Shown piece by piece: positions 23,180 to 37,180 of a DNA stretch of 64,000 bases; positions within the stretch are counted from its first letter, which is position 1; the number at the start of each line of letters is the position of its first letter. The stretch comes from Branchiostoma floridae (taxonomy: Eukaryota > Chordata > Leptocardii > Amphioxiformes > Branchiostomatidae), in NCBI RefSeq assembly GCF_000003815.2, contig NC_049991.1:12451123-12515122 (forward strand), read 5' to 3'. Position numbers and translations under genes: made by a program. A model generated the notes under the pieces. That model was given only the letters and a program-made list of their open reading frames with translations, did not search any database and had not been told where the DNA came from.

Positions 23180-26100
23180 TATTGTTTTTTTGCGACACGC
23201 AGTCTTGGCATTGTATCTTAGATTGTCATTTTATTTCACCATTGAAATGAATAATTCGTTGTGTGCTTGTGCTTGCATTTACATGTAAGCAAATACGTGC
23301 ATGATTAACATGACTAGATTTTCGCATGTTAAAACATTAACTGCGATGTCATGTATTTAAGAAAACTTAAAGCATATAAGTCTAAAGTGTATACAGACAA
23401 TATCAAACGTTTAACGCCTAGATTGTCGCGGACAATGCACTCCCTACACATCGATATGGGGCTCTTATTTTCTCGCAATATCTTTTAATGTGGGACATAT
23501 TCATGTACATACATATCAAACACACTCAGGCCAAAGATGACGCCAGCAGCATTTTATCAAGTAAATGAACAGAATAAATAAAAATTGCCCAGAACCCTGT
23601 GCTCACCACCCCAGGGGAAGCCATATGACCCACATCCCCGGGGCGGCTATGACCAACTTGCCCCACCAGCCCCATCGCCGCCCTTCCATCTATTTCCAAG
23701 ATGACAGTCTTGCTTCCCGTCATGCACCGCTGCTTCGCAGACTTTTAAAAAAGTGGATCACGTCTCCGAGGCGAGCCTTCTTTTGTATTAAAAGAAAGCA
23801 ATTTTCTGGTTAGCCGGTCGCATTTGTCTGCGGTCACAGAGGACGAAACGCGACACCGCACCGCATTACGCGGCCCATTAGGGAGTCGCCTCGGGACAGA
23901 TTTTACCATATTGATGAAATCTGGACAAAAAACGAGGTACAACAAAAATTGGATCCTGTGTACGACTGATCAACGCTATCGGAAAAAGCGGCAGTCTTGA
24001 CCGAGAGGCGATTCTTTGGGATCTAAGTCAGGCCTCGTAGATTTCGTGACGGAGAAATGCAAACATGAATCACGTGAATTTCTTACTCATTTTGATTACC
24101 ATGGCAAAAATGCACTAAAGTGAATATCATGTGACTAATTAATTTTTGTAATACATATAATTACTAAAAGAAGTGATGAAAATCTGCTCTATAGTCATGT
24201 CTTTATGTACCCTTCTGCTTGAAATGCTATTTTCTACGATTGCTTCTTTTGCTCCATCTATCCAGTGTCGCACACTTTCTTACATAGCCATACTCTTTTG
24301 TACGGCCATTTTCAATTCAACTTCTTTCCTTATCCCTAGACTACTCCAACACGAGACTTGTAAAAGTTTGCTTGGTACTTATTTTCATCTCGTCGAAAGT
24401 TCTCCAACTGTAGACTTGGTGACGATAAGAGAATGTGAGTGGTATGCCCGCCACTCTGCGGCTCCGTACGCTGGGACATATGGTAGTCAATAACGGTGCC
24501 CACACACCGTAACTTGTCTTGCTGCCCCAGACGCGTGCCCGTGAAATTATATTTCGGTAATGAAAATTAAATATAGCTGAGGTAAATTGTGCGGGGCTTT
24601 TAATTTGTGGCCTCCCAGTCGGTCGGTGCTCAACGGGTGTTTCATGTTCATTTAATCTCGTTCCGGTTGAATCTCGCGAGGTCTCACGGGACTTTTGACA
24701 TTGACACTTCCAAGGAAAATAGGCGATTTCGATTTGTGGTACTAAACAGTTTTGCTCTATTGACTCCAAAACCAAAGTTACCGGATCTTTTTAGTTCTTG
24801 AGAATCAGACACGAAAGACTCTCACGCATATTTCAAAATCATAGTGTGATATTAAATGCGTACATGTTTGGATAAGAAGAATATTACGCTAAGCCATGTG
24901 AGTCGTTAAAAGAATGGGGTTAATTTTGTCTCTTCCCCAGTGTTGCGGAAAAGGAACTTGTAATTGGTAAAACAGCGGGAAGTAAGAAAGCGGGAAGTTG
25001 CCGAAGACTTTGACAACTTTCGGAAACGAAAGACGAATGAGGTAGTGTACGGTAGGCGAGCACCTGTGCTGTAGGTGCAGGTCCGCAAAGGGCTGATGTC
25101 GTCTGTACCGCTTGTCAATCATTTTTATTTCGATGTTTTCTAAAATATAAGCAGAAGACAGAAACGTGGCTCTACTAGAGAATGCATCAATAAGTTGTGC
25201 TTCTCTGTTAACATTTTTAAAGCGTTCACTACTTTATAAACCTTTATCCCAATTTTTTTGTAAAATATTTGTCATACTTATATTTACTGTAACCACAGGA
25301 AATCGTGATACAATTTTCAAATACAAATGTTTCACTTATTCCTGATCTAACTCGATTCAGTCATAATATCCTGGCCAGAGGGATGTTGTTCAAGTGACGG
25401 TTCATGTTCCATTTTGCATTGCAGATCGCAGCCGTCCATATTTCTTGGGAAAAAATAAACGGTCTCTAGGCGCACATTATGGCAGTGTGGCTGCCCGTGT
25501 CAATTGTCTGTGTCAGAGAGATCAGATTTCAATACAAGGACGAGAACATCAATTTCTGGTATGGGGGGGTGGGGGTGGTGGGGCTGTGATCTTTTTATTC
25601 TTACCCTATTCAGTACTGATATCTCGTTTTACTTAGTACTATCGTGACTCCTCTTCTTTAGTATTGTGTTTGTAGTGGAAAGTGCGAAATTCATGCTATG
25701 AAGAAATTACAGCATAACCCAATGGCAAAAAGAATATAGTGTATTTCCTTTGTATTGAACAATTCTCACAAATGTTCGACAATACAAATTTCACGCATCT
25801 CACCACTTTGATACTTTCTTCTCTGTTACTCGACTGTTCCTAAGTAAATGCATGTCATATTCGAATCTCGGAATGTTGATCGGAATCGGTTGTCCGTTAA
25901 ATTTGCCATCTTTCTCATTTTCTGTTGTGTGAACGCTATCTAAGGTTCTTCGACCGTGAAGAAATGAAACTAAACTTTTATCAATGAGAAACAGTGCGTA
26001 AAATGTAAGAAATAGACAAGACGTACACAGATTGAAGGAAAAATACAAAAACTGCTCGCTCAGAAATATTAAGGTGAAGGACATATGACAAAGAGAGAGG

Positions 26101-28439
26101 GAATGAGAAATGATATATTGCAATAGAGTGGTCTGGCGTAGGTTGAAAACTGTATAGAACTTGATGTGATAACCTTTTCCAATAAAGTCTTTAGTACTTA
26201 GATGTCAAAGCACTGTGAATGATTTCAATGATAGTAGAGAAAGGTGAGAGAAAAAGTTAGAGATGTACATACAAAGACTACGAACGACAGCCAGTCAACT
26301 TAATAATATAACGCCTGGCTAATTCCCGACAACACAGGAACTCGTGTAAACACATCTGGCGATCCCGTCATTATGTGTGCCGTGTTTTGACTGTGTTTTC
26401 CTGAGATACCGAGTGGTGATAGGTACTGAACACAATTGAATCAACTCTCGGAAATCTACTTAGCTTCATTATTAAACACTTGATGGAGGAAAACTCCGGT
26501 ATCAGAAGGCAATGTTCCCATACGGGTACGTCAATACATCAGAGACCAAACAGAACACAAACAATTCATTCTACAGGAAGGAAGTATATATGTAGTGATG
26601 ATCGTTCCTCTTTGTCCTCTTTAGAACATATCGATTAAGACAACAATGAGAATGGGAGCGTTTACAGTTTGTTTTTTGAGAACTTCACGAAGCAAAGTTT
26701 TCAACTAGAAAAAAAGTACGGTTTGTCTTTTTTAAATATTTTGACCATTTGAACTAACGTTCTTTTCGTACAATAGAGAAAAGTGAAAACGAACATCATT
26801 TCAGGAGCACATCACGCATAGTTTCCTCCCGGTTTCCAGGCAACCCTGGGGCACACCCTGGGTAAAAGATCAGGTGCGGCGTGAATACCACTTCACGGCT
26901 CTTGCCCAGGAGTACCGCTTGAATCAACACGGCGGGAGCGCGGGCTCGTTAGCCGGGCAGACCGGCCTTTGTTCCGACTCTCGCCGCGGGAAAACAGTGA
27001 TTGTGCGCGGATAAAAGCGGCGTGTGCGTAAGGCAGGTAGGGTAGGAGTGGGACCACCAGTCGGGCAGCGCAGAAAGGTGACAATTTCCATCCGGAAGGA
27101 GCAGGGTCGATACAATATGTAGGTTCGCATCTCTGGAGAGGCTACACAATGTCAAAACTTGTTTCATGGTGTTATGACCATGATGATTGAGCTTCGTTTT
27201 CTTGAACTTCGTTTACATACTGACTGAAAAATCAGTTGCAGAAAGTTTTCAAACGTTTTCATATATGTATCTGCTTGGAGTTTACAGTATGAATCTGTAG
27301 AAATAAATGGGTTTGTTACTTAGATTACGTAGTATTGATCTTTTGACATAGCGTTTGACAGCTTGTCATATCATAACCTCATAGTGTCATTGCGTACTGG
27401 AAGTAAAACTTGTAATACGTATACATTACAGATAATTCAATCATTGAAAGTTTATACAAGAAATGGCACATTTTCCAAGTTCCGTCAGAGTCATCACATA
27501 TGTAGATGAAACAAACCGTATGTACCTTCAATAGCTTATGATAACCGTTTATCATTAACTATATTTCATTGAGAAATATATACATCTATAGGAGAAGTCC
27601 TCTTTTCTCTCTTCAAAACCGTACATCACTTTTCGTACGTTGTTCGATGGCTTCATTTGACAGCTAACTGTGCATATTCAGCCACGTACACCCTCGCTCG
27701 GGCCACAACCCCAAACTTGACACGGATCGGCCCCACACCATGTAAGCGTGCCCCGTTCCAATCTTGGTGTAATTAAATGGCGCTTACCACGCTCAATTAC
27801 CACAATCACACAAATAGCATTAAGCAATTTCCATCCAGCGTCGACGGGAGGGTCTGCATGGGGTACCAGTGGGACGGTGTCTGAGTGTCTGAGATAACTT
27901 TTTTTGTCACGTTTACTACTTTTGAAAGGTTATGTCTGTATACAATCTTACTTTATGGCTTGTTTCGATTTGTACATTGATAAATAGTTCTTCGCTGTGT
28001 CACGCATGGATCTTGGAGTAAAAATTGCCAGCTATCAACAACAAGATTTCCTGTACCTCACGTGTTCGCCATTCTGATCGGTGGCTGCAGTACGACGTGG
28101 TTGCCAAGTTTCGGCCCAAAAATCAATCCAGATTTTCACTGCGGCTTTGGTATACGTACACTTGTTTTACGTTATTTCTGTGAGGTTCTAAACATCAATG
28201 GATTAAACCATTGCCCTTTCTCAAACCGAGGTATGCGATATACTCCGTAGAGACCCTCTGCTTTGTAGGGAGCCCTTTCTTGCTGGAATCAATGAGGTGG
28301 GAAACGACGATCATTTAGGGTACTCAGCCCCTGCGAAAACCCATTATGCCGCTTGTTCAGGTAATGTATATTCCCGCCCCGCGATTTGCCGTTAATAGCA
28401 TCATACAAATTAACAAGTACCCGCCGTGCCTGCCTATCA
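23180..28439. other. Non-coding region upstream of the homeobox gene
   Basis: No coding exon is supported. GC-richer blocks at about 23590-23930, 26820-27110 and 27660-27880 stand out from AT-rich DNA. The last contains repeated AATTA-type homeodomain core sites. They lie within 5 kb upstream of the homeobox gene and are candidate regulatory DNA, by inference only. Confidence 0.35.
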
Positions 28440-28470
28440 TATAAATAGCTTCCGCGCGCTCTCCAGTCCT
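28440..28470 (+). promoter_or_regulatory. Candidate TATA promoter of the homeobox gene
   Basis: TATAAATAG at 28440-28448 is followed about 23 bases downstream by an initiator-like CTCCAGTCC. The ATG of the homeobox gene lies 350 bases downstream, a plausible 5' UTR length. This is sequence match only. Confidence 0.45.
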
Positions 28471-28789
28471 GAGGACTTCGGTTGAGAAGTGGTCGTACCA
28501 GGAGGCTTAAAGCCACATCTTAGCTACAAACGGTGTTGAAATCGTTCCCATTTTTGGTTTGTAGAGCCTTTTTGAGCAAGCTCTGTCATCAAATTTTTAA
28601 TGCTGAACGTACTTCAATTGTATTACTCTATTCCTATGTTATTTCGCTCTTGAGAACGCTTCAAGACAAAAAAGTTGGAAGCAAAAAGATTCCGAAAGCT
28701 TTTACGACACATTGATATATAGACGATTTGTTATACCCGGGAACTTGCAAACATTTCTCTACGTGACTGAGAAACTGAGAAAAAACGCC

Positions 28790-31700
28790 ATGTCGTACAC
28801 GATCGAGGGGATACTGGGTCTGAAGACCGAGAAGAAGCACGAGTCGTCCTCGGAGGAGAAGTCCGGGGACACCGAGGTCGGGAGCGACTCGGATCGGCAG
28901 ACGATGTCTCCTGCCGAACCAAAAGGTCAGCAGGTTTTCTTCATATTTTGGACACTTTTCAGGGTTATCTAGATTTTTAGATTGTGTGTAATTTTTTTGG
29001 CGACAACAGAGAATTTAAAAATGCCGCAAACTGTTTACGCGTTGATTTTGGTCTGACATTCTCATGAAATGTGGAAGATTGTAACGGTTATGTAATACGA
29101 GCATTTAAGGTGCTGCTTCCTTTTCACCTAGCAATATTTCTTCAAACAATAAATATGCACATGAACTGAAAACCGTTTCTAACAATGCGTAATATAAATT
29201 ATATATATATACATAAATATGATGCTCTCTTCAATAGCTCGATTGCAATATTTGTTCTATCCATGGTTTTAACAACATCTTAACTGATTTGAGCTTTCTT
29301 GATAGATTTCTATTTTGAAATTTGAATTCACTGGTAAAGACAATATTTTCAAAGCATACTTTACCGGAAATCTTGCCAAGAGAAACGAATGATTTTATGT
29401 AGTTATGGTTGTATAAATGATGCACAAAACCATCGAAACACAAACAAGACGGGGTCATGTCTAGTAATGTTCCAGTTCTGTTGTATGTCGGAGAGCATAG
29501 CCGTAGTTTAACCTCTGAAGCTCCCGTCTTTGTTGCCTGTAGACAGTGTAGTAGCCACCATGCTGGTTTTGTTTTGACGCACACCTTAGGTGCTATTCTC
29601 CATACATAATGCAAGCTTACGCACTAGTATGTTATCAAGGTCTACTTATAAACTATTACCAGAAGGTCTTCATAAATGCAATGCCGTAGACGTGTACTAT
29701 TTCTTTATGGATAATTTGCCATATTCTGGATCAAGCATCATCACAGATGAAAGCATACAAACATTCATATACGTGCACTTAGATGATCGAATCTCCAAGG
29801 CAACAAATGTGATGGTTCGTTTCTTGTCTTGAAAAGGATTTAAAGCAAAGCTGTCCATTTGTTGTGGTCTCTTTCATACTGGGACATATCAGGGTATCGA
29901 GAACTGTACTGTCTACTGACGGTCGTCGAAATTTGTTGAAATATCGGCATAGGTACATAGTGCAGACCACTATGTCTTTTCTGTTTTGGCGTTCTAGCAT
30001 GCTGTACTGTACTGTACTGTACTGTACTGTACTGTACTGTACATGCGCCGACTAGACTAATTTGTGACGCCGGTGACCAAAATAAGTGCTTTTATGTAAC
30101 AACAAAAGAGCGTAATGTTTTATATATGCATGTAATTTTAGCCCAAAGTGTCCAATATCGTCCGAGACATTTCCATGAATTTAAATTCGTTATGCGGCTA
30201 TTTTTTCTGCCCGCACGTCGGTGGAAAGTATGAAAATTATTGTATGAATAAATACAGATTTATATTCGACGAGGAAAAACATTAATATTGAAAATATTCA
30301 CAATATCACAGATCTGAGGCAAAGTTGGACTGTAACTTCCAACGCAAATATTGCCCAAATCATCCACTGTCCAACTTCTAGTTTTTCTGAAGTAAAGAGC
30401 TAATGTTTCAGATCGTAAAGTGCATGACAGTTCATCTGGGTTTTAACACGAAAGGAAACCATCGGAAGACCGTTATACATTCAAACATTTTTTCCTTTTT
30501 CATTTTATCGTTGTGGTCGTAAATTAGTAGAAAATACTACATTGCTGTTTGATGACGTTGAATGAACTATCGATAGTAGAACTTAGTGATACTGTTTGAT
30601 ATTCCAGATGTCGTCAGTACCACGCCTGCGCAGATCTACCCTACGTCAGCCGTGCCACCACGGCGAAAACCTCGGCGCATGCGCGTGCGCACCAACTTCA
30701 CGAGCTGGCAGCTGGAGGCCCTGGAGCGAGCATTTGAGACGACCCACTACCCGGACATCTTCATGAGAGAGGCTCTGGCGCTCAGACTGGACCTCATGGA
30801 GTCACGGGTACAGGTGCGACACTTTCATTTTTTCTAGCCAAATGCCTTTTTCCACTACAGACTGCTACCGCACTGTGGTCGGTAAGCATTGACAGATGAC
30901 TCAACGAATTTGAATGGTAGCTTTTCTATCAAGTTTTCGTCGTCTTGTGCGTTTTGTTGTCTTTTAAATCATACTTGAACATCTTTTATTATATCAAAAT
31001 TATGAAATTAAGGGTCATACAAATCTAGTGTTGGTGGCCTTACGGTTGTCCTGAGCGATTAACGTCTAGTGGAAAGTGGAGCCAAGATTCATTAAACGTG
31101 GCACATTTTACATTTTAAATTTGGCACATTTTACATTTTACATTATCCAATAGAAACGTAATAAATGGAATTTTGTTTTTAATTTTATATAATCACAATA
31201 GTATAGTTTTGTTGAACACGAAACTTAAGACCGACATCAAGAGTGTGCATGTCACTTTCCTAAAAGTTTGTAACTTCTCATCAAAATTCATGAATGCTTT
31301 TTCGGACTATCAAACAATCAATTCCGTCATGCAATCTAATCATATTTAATTGTCTGCATGACTTTCAATTTTTTTCCTGACAAATTAAAATGCTGTAATG
31401 AATATACCCAATATGGCACAATATCTAATTGATGTCATATTGCACTAATGGAGAAATTTTAGCTGGCACCTGATTTGCAACCCTCTTATAATAACTGCAC
31501 CGTAAGATGTTGATTTTGCTGATTTGCTAATTTTGGAACTAAATAGATCAGCACCTTTTACAAAAACTAAACTTTGTAACTGTCAGCATTGAATGACTTT
31601 TCATATCATAGTGTGAGGAAATTTTGAGCTAGTCAGATGAGAAACACCCCGTTTTGACCTGAAGCTGGCGTCGGTGACTAATGAAGAATAGATTAAGTAC

Positions 31701-32304
31701 ATATCTCTTTACGTTTTCTATATTTTGTTGTCTTTTCGTTCACACTTTTGCATTGTGCATTATAGTCCAATTATAAAATCAAGGTTCACACAAATTCAAT
31801 TTTGGTCGCTCAACACAAATTCAATTTTGGTCGCTCAAAGCTCGTTCTGCAATCGCCGCCTCGTGTTAAGGGGTCTAAAGAGACATGTTTCGTCGGTGTC
31901 GCTTACAGGTTTGGTTCCAGAACCGCCGTGCCAAATGGAGGAAACAGGAGCGCGCTAAGGAACAGGAGAGGAGCAAGCTGCGGGACAACGGCGCCAGTCC
32001 GATCCAGCTCAGCACCACCAGCATCCCCACCTCGGTGGTGAGCACGGACAGCTGTCCCCGCCGCGCCCTCTCCGCGCCCTTCATCACCGTCCTGCCGCCC
32101 GTCCTGCCGCCCATCGTCCGCAGCCCGCCCATGTGTCTCACCGGAACCGGAAGTGACGGCAGCGGGCGGGACCGACAGACGTCGCTGGAGGAGCGGAGAT
32201 CGTCGTCCATCGCGACGCTGAGGCTCAAGGCCAAGGAGCACATGGAGAGTCTGAAGATGGCCGGGGTGTCGCCGGTGTACGCCGCCGGGGAGAGAGATGA
32301 CTAG
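28790..32304 (+). CDS. Paired-like (PRD-class, Q50) homeobox transcription factor, Uncx-like
   Basis: Three exons, 28790-28925, 30608-30813 and 31909-32304 (TAG), with phases 1 and 0, give 245 residues. The start has a purine at -3. Residues 3-12 ([10 protein letters not shown]) resemble the eh1/octapeptide-type repressor motif near the N terminus of many paired-like proteins. The homeodomain spans about residues 69-128: [15 protein letters not shown], then [12 protein letters not shown], then [12 protein letters not shown]. Gln at homeodomain position 50 and Asn at 51 are present. The second intron falls between homeodomain codons 46 and 47 (VQ|VW), the usual PRD-class position. The closest type I recognise is Uncx/unc-4 ([17 protein letters not shown]), but about 12 of 60 positions differ from the vertebrate Uncx sequence as I remember it. 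The C terminus has an OAR-like motif ([16 protein letters not shown], about 212-226). It is a nuclear DNA-binding regulator, probably developmental. It could be Uncx itself or a lineage-specific paired-like gene; a tree is needed. Confidence 0.9.
30002..30043. repeat. CTGTA pentanucleotide microsatellite
   Basis: About eight perfect copies of CTGTA lie in the first intron of the homeobox gene. Confidence 0.95.
31792..31843. repeat. Short direct repeat (25-base unit, two copies)
   Basis: Two adjacent near-identical copies beginning ACACAAATTCAATTTTGG occur in the second intron of the homeobox gene, about 65 bases before its last exon. Confidence 0.8.
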
Positions 32305-35300
32305 AACACGTTTGAAGCGTTCTCGTGGAGAAGAACGGCTAGAACTCTTACGTTTCTTATTGTTGCAAAACCATAGTCAAACTCACACTTAAAGTAAAGC
32401 CATTGTAAGGGTTTCTAGAGTGAAAGTCTTGTCTGAGGTGTCCCAGAGATGAAGTCGATTGACTGTAAAGTGTATTCTTGTACAAATGGAGAAGAGCCTT
32501 TATATGTTGTCACTGCCTCCGCTTTTCCCGTCTCCAGTCTCTACGCGTAACGTACCCACCTTCTGTTGTTATACTACTCAGTAGAAAACACTATGTTAAA
32601 AAGTATGGTGAACACAACCGTTGAATGCCCGGGTTAGCAGCAGTAAGTATTACATAATTGCTGTAATTTGATGCGAATGTTTAGAGGCCACTGCTGTGTT
32701 TACCTTTTCCATTAATGGCCTGTGTACCTGTCGACGCTATTCATGGGATGTTCATGAGTAGAAACACCAGTAAACCTTAGGATCTATCTGAATAGATGTG
32801 TTTGCTACCTTTCGATCTTTGGTAGTAGAATGTCACTATCGTCATTTACCGTGAACGTTAACAATGGCAACATCACGACAAATTGTCAGGAAGTACGTGT
32901 TGAAGTATTTAATTCTCTGAGAGCCTTCAGATGGCAGGTACTGAATATCATGTGAATTGTACGGTGTGAATTGTATCCACACTTTCAACTTGATGTTTGA
33001 CGTACTACTATTACACTTTGTAAATATAAAGGCCCTGTAGTAGTGCCGTCTATGCATTGTGGTATGTTGTTACTAGACCAAGGTATTTTTTCACTAGAGG
33101 ACGACGTATAGGAGCATTAAATGTTCTAAGACCAATGCAGAAACGTTGTATATGTGCAACTCGTTTTTTAAAGTTTAATGATACAAAATGAATATCCATT
33201 TGGTTAATTGCAGTTACGTGTATGATTAAGTGCTTTCCATTATGGAAGTTTCTTCTGTTGGTGAATTGTTTCCCCGTCGAAACTCTGGGACAACTTCAGA
33301 TTTTTTAGGATCCTGGGCGATTTTTTTATGTAGGGAGCCACTGGAGATTTCTTGGGAGGGTGGATACTCATAAAGTCCCCGTAGAGATCGGCTTGGAGAT
33401 TGCAACATTTTTACGCTACCCCTTCGTCTATGTCCTGTGCCTCTACGGCGTCTTTTACAATGTCGTCAATGGTAACTTTGGTTTGAGACCCATTAGCCAA
33501 GCTAAAATGGGTGGAAGCTTTCCCTCTCCTACATGTTTACTTATAATTAGCGCAGTAGTACAGAACGATTGGTCATGGGTATCAGCGTCCAGTATTTACA
33601 AACGTGGGCAGGTGTTTAACTTTCCAATTAATGACTCGACTGTCGCATGAGGTCTGGGTCGTCACTGCGTGGGAGACAGTACGAAAAACACCTGCCGAGA
33701 ACACCTCTGTCATTATCTCTTCTGAGGAGTTGTGGTCTTATTTACATGTAGTGCATACGTAGAAAGTCCCGTGGACCAGTGAGTGGGCTTTGACTATGGA
33801 CTGTACGTTACGATCCGGTGTCATAGCTTTGATAGCGCCGCCTAGGGACCACCTTACAACCTGTAGTTTCCTTCAAAGAGAAGCAAAATGACGATTCAAC
33901 ATTGACTTTCCTCACTCCACCCAAGTGTAAAAATGAGTACATGACTTTGGTCGGAGAGGTAGAAGGCAATGGAGGGAGAGGGATGGGCTCCGCCTTCCAG
34001 TACCGTGTCCAAGCGGTGGATAACAACCCAATGCCCTTACGGCCTGTCCTTTATATGTGGCACTTTTAAGATAAGTTGATAACTTGAGTGCAGCTGCCAG
34101 TGTCACATTTTCACATTGTCCTTGTCGGTCATAAAGCAAATATGAAAACTGTTTTGACACATTGTTTTTAATTTCTTACACAGGGTTCAAAGATATTTGT
34201 TATATATTGATAATCGTAGACAGTAAAAATGCACCCGGACAGACAATGTAGTTATGCTGAAATCTACAGTTATTTGTCAGAGCTCCATCTTTTGGGTCAC
34301 AAGTGTTTTGAAAGAATTTTAAAAGCAAGCTAACAAAAAACAACGATCCCCAAACGATAGGCATTATTTCAATCAGCTTGCAAGGATCTAGAAATGCAAC
34401 AATATGTTCATGCTACAAAGTTGCAGGCCAAAGGTATTTATCATTGTGAGAATAAATCAAGGATACTCGAACCAACGGGCCAAAATCAGTTAATTCCTTT
34501 TTAAAAGATCTTAAAACTGGCACACTGGCTCCCTCCCCATCCGTATAATCTTTCCAAAAACAGCCAGCACCATCGAAACAAGACCGTGACAAAATATTGA
34601 CATAAACCGGTGATAACGAGCAACCTGCCTCCACACAGCACCCAGTAGCTCGCCCGCTGGTTCAATTTTGTCAATACAGGCGGAACGCAACAATCTCCAC
34701 CCATTTCCGCGTGTCTAAGTCCCATCAACACCCTGACATACCGTACGCCGACGTGCTTGGAGAAATGATCTAGCGTGCCACTTTTCACGCAAGCGATCAG
34801 AGAAAACCTATTAACGGGGATTTCAATTAAGTCCCAATTATTTTTCGATTACAGTTAATTAAACCTCTTCACCTTTTATCAATGACTAATGTAGCGAGAC
34901 GTTACAGTACACCGGCGGTACATGGCGGAGGCTCCTTTTCATAAATCATCTCTAACTTAGCTTGACATGCTGCAAGCTTGAGAAAAATGCTAAGCAAATA
35001 GCAGTCTTGTTGAAATTTACTGGCTTAATTCCATCCTTTTTGTGGCATATTTCAAACTTAGAATTCATGAAGAAAGGAAACCTGTGGATGAAATAGCTTG
35101 TATCTGTAAAATTTGTTTTATGTGAAATTGGCAAGACGTACAATACAAACATAACGGTAACGCAGTCTGTTGCTACGAGGCAAGTTTTTTATTCGTTTTA
35201 AATGTTTTGTACGTACTCTCCAAACAGATGTTGGTGGGGAAGCTTAAGATTGTGACTTTTTCTTTCACTCTTTGGACAGAAAACGGGAGACATGAGAAAA

Positions 35301-36539
35301 AGATCACAAAATTGCAGCTTCCTCGTCAACCTCTGCTTGGAGAGTAGCATACTGGCAAGTACGGATTACAATTTAGAATGTAAACACAAACCTTGAAAAC
35401 GGCTTAACACTGGATTAAAATCTTATGTGTCTTGCATTTATGCTGTGTGTCGCAGAACGTCGCTTTTAGGTGGATCATGACAGAGTTACAGCAAAATATG
35501 CATGAGGAAAAGTTTTCGCGTATTCGCCACAATGTATATATTTTGATGATAACTTTACTAAAAGGCAGTCATACGTTGGGGTGATCATTCCTAGTCGTAA
35601 CTTCTGCACTAATAAGAGACATGAAGCCCCCAAGACAAAGTGTCCTGGTCTGATTACTAGTAGCCTCACTGTGATGTAGCCTAGTACTGTTCATCCTTAA
35701 CATTTGAAGGGTTAAATGCCGTATCTCTGTTGGCTGCACAGCTACGCAACGAACCATGGGAAATCGATAACCAGGAAGAGGATCCGCTTCCGGCTAATCC
35801 AATAAAGTACACCAGTTTTTGATAGATTTTGGCGTTCCTGATGAACATTACTTATTTACGACATCGTTTAGGACGTCGTTTCCAAGTCACAGTGATGCCG
35901 TAAAATCGATCAGGGTCGTAAAATCAGGATTATAATGCTTCATACTTGAAAAGAGCAAACCGACGGATTTTTGGACGAGAAACAGAAACATCAATTCAAC
36001 AGCAGATCAAACGATTGGCATAGGTCCTAAACTTAGCTATTACGGAATGATAAAATAAGATCTGTTTGATCTGTCAATCAAGTCATATTGTAAGACGACT
36101 GTCGTTATTTAACCCTGGGCATGAACTTTAATAGGCTAAACTTGGTTATTCGTGACATGCAAGCAGCTAGAAATTCTGTCTTAGATCACTGTAATTGATC
36201 ATGAGTTAAATCTAAGCCTATAGGCTATCTACTATTTTAAAATTACACAGAAAGAATCAATAATTCGTTAAAGAATGCCACATACAAATGTACAAAATCC
36301 AAGTTTTCCTCTGAAAGGAACTGATATGGTCATTGACAATGGAATCGATTCTAGGTTTACAGTCGGTATAAAAACTATAAATCTGTTTTTTTTGCGTTTG
36401 GTGGTTCATAAATGTTATTGTTGCAATCTATCCTAAAAGAATTATGTTTATGCCGTTTATGTTTATTTGCTAATTGTTAATAAGAGAGAAACTGACTAGA
36501 ATCAACAACAGTGACACAATCAAACATCAGTTTTCAGTT
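32305..36539. other. Homeobox gene 3' region and intergenic DNA
   Basis: It begins with the presumed 3' UTR of the homeobox gene; no canonical AATAAA close to the stop was identified. Beyond that I see AT-rich DNA without genes. A block near 34790-34880 carries several AATTA/TTAATTAA cores and might be regulatory. Open frames on either strand are short and uncharacterised. Confidence 0.35.
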
Positions 36540-37180
36540 TCACTCAAGCAACACAAATTCATATGCATATGCATTTCATCTTTAAATGTAATTAATTTTG
36601 CATTTTTCTTTTAAAATGAAGATTTGCTGAATCTATTTGCTTTGAATGGTTCTTATCACTTTGGCTTGTTTAATTGCAGTAATTGACACATGGGATAATA
36701 GTACTTAAGTTGTAGTCGTTTATTTCTCATTGTCTCACTTTAAAGCTCATTTAGATCGATGATATCAGTCAGAAATGAGCAGCACGATCTATGTTTCATC
36801 GCTCAGGCCCCGCTGAGCCCCAAAACTTAATGACGCCAAATCGCAGGCGGTCGCTGCTGCCATCACCATAAATAAGTCACGCGCGCGCCAATTAATGCTG
36901 ATAAATTCAGTGTAATCAGAAGATTAGCGGTAAGAATTTCTCATTAAAAATGAATTTTGATAGAATTATTCCCGACTTCAAACACAGGATGTGAGTTGAG
37001 CCGAGCGCCTCCGGGAGACCCGAGCTGCTCCGCGCACGTCAATAATAGTCTCCGGTGAGACTTCATTTTCCCGCCGTTTGATCTCCGGGTAATTATCTTT
37101 ACCTATTATCAGTTCTGCTTTAGCTGATCAAAGACAGGGGGAGGCGAGACAGAATTGGTGATGTCAGAGTTCTGGAGATG
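36540..37180. promoter_or_regulatory. Candidate developmental enhancer or conserved non-coding block
   Basis: This stretch contains POU-like ATGCATATGCAT (36562-36575 area), several homeodomain cores (TAATTAATTTT, CCAATTAATG, ATAAATA), GATTAG and paired GC-rich patches (36800-36900, 37000-37090). It has no coding potential. Its position 4 kb beyond a homeobox gene makes regulation plausible, but conservation cannot be judged here. Confidence 0.25.
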
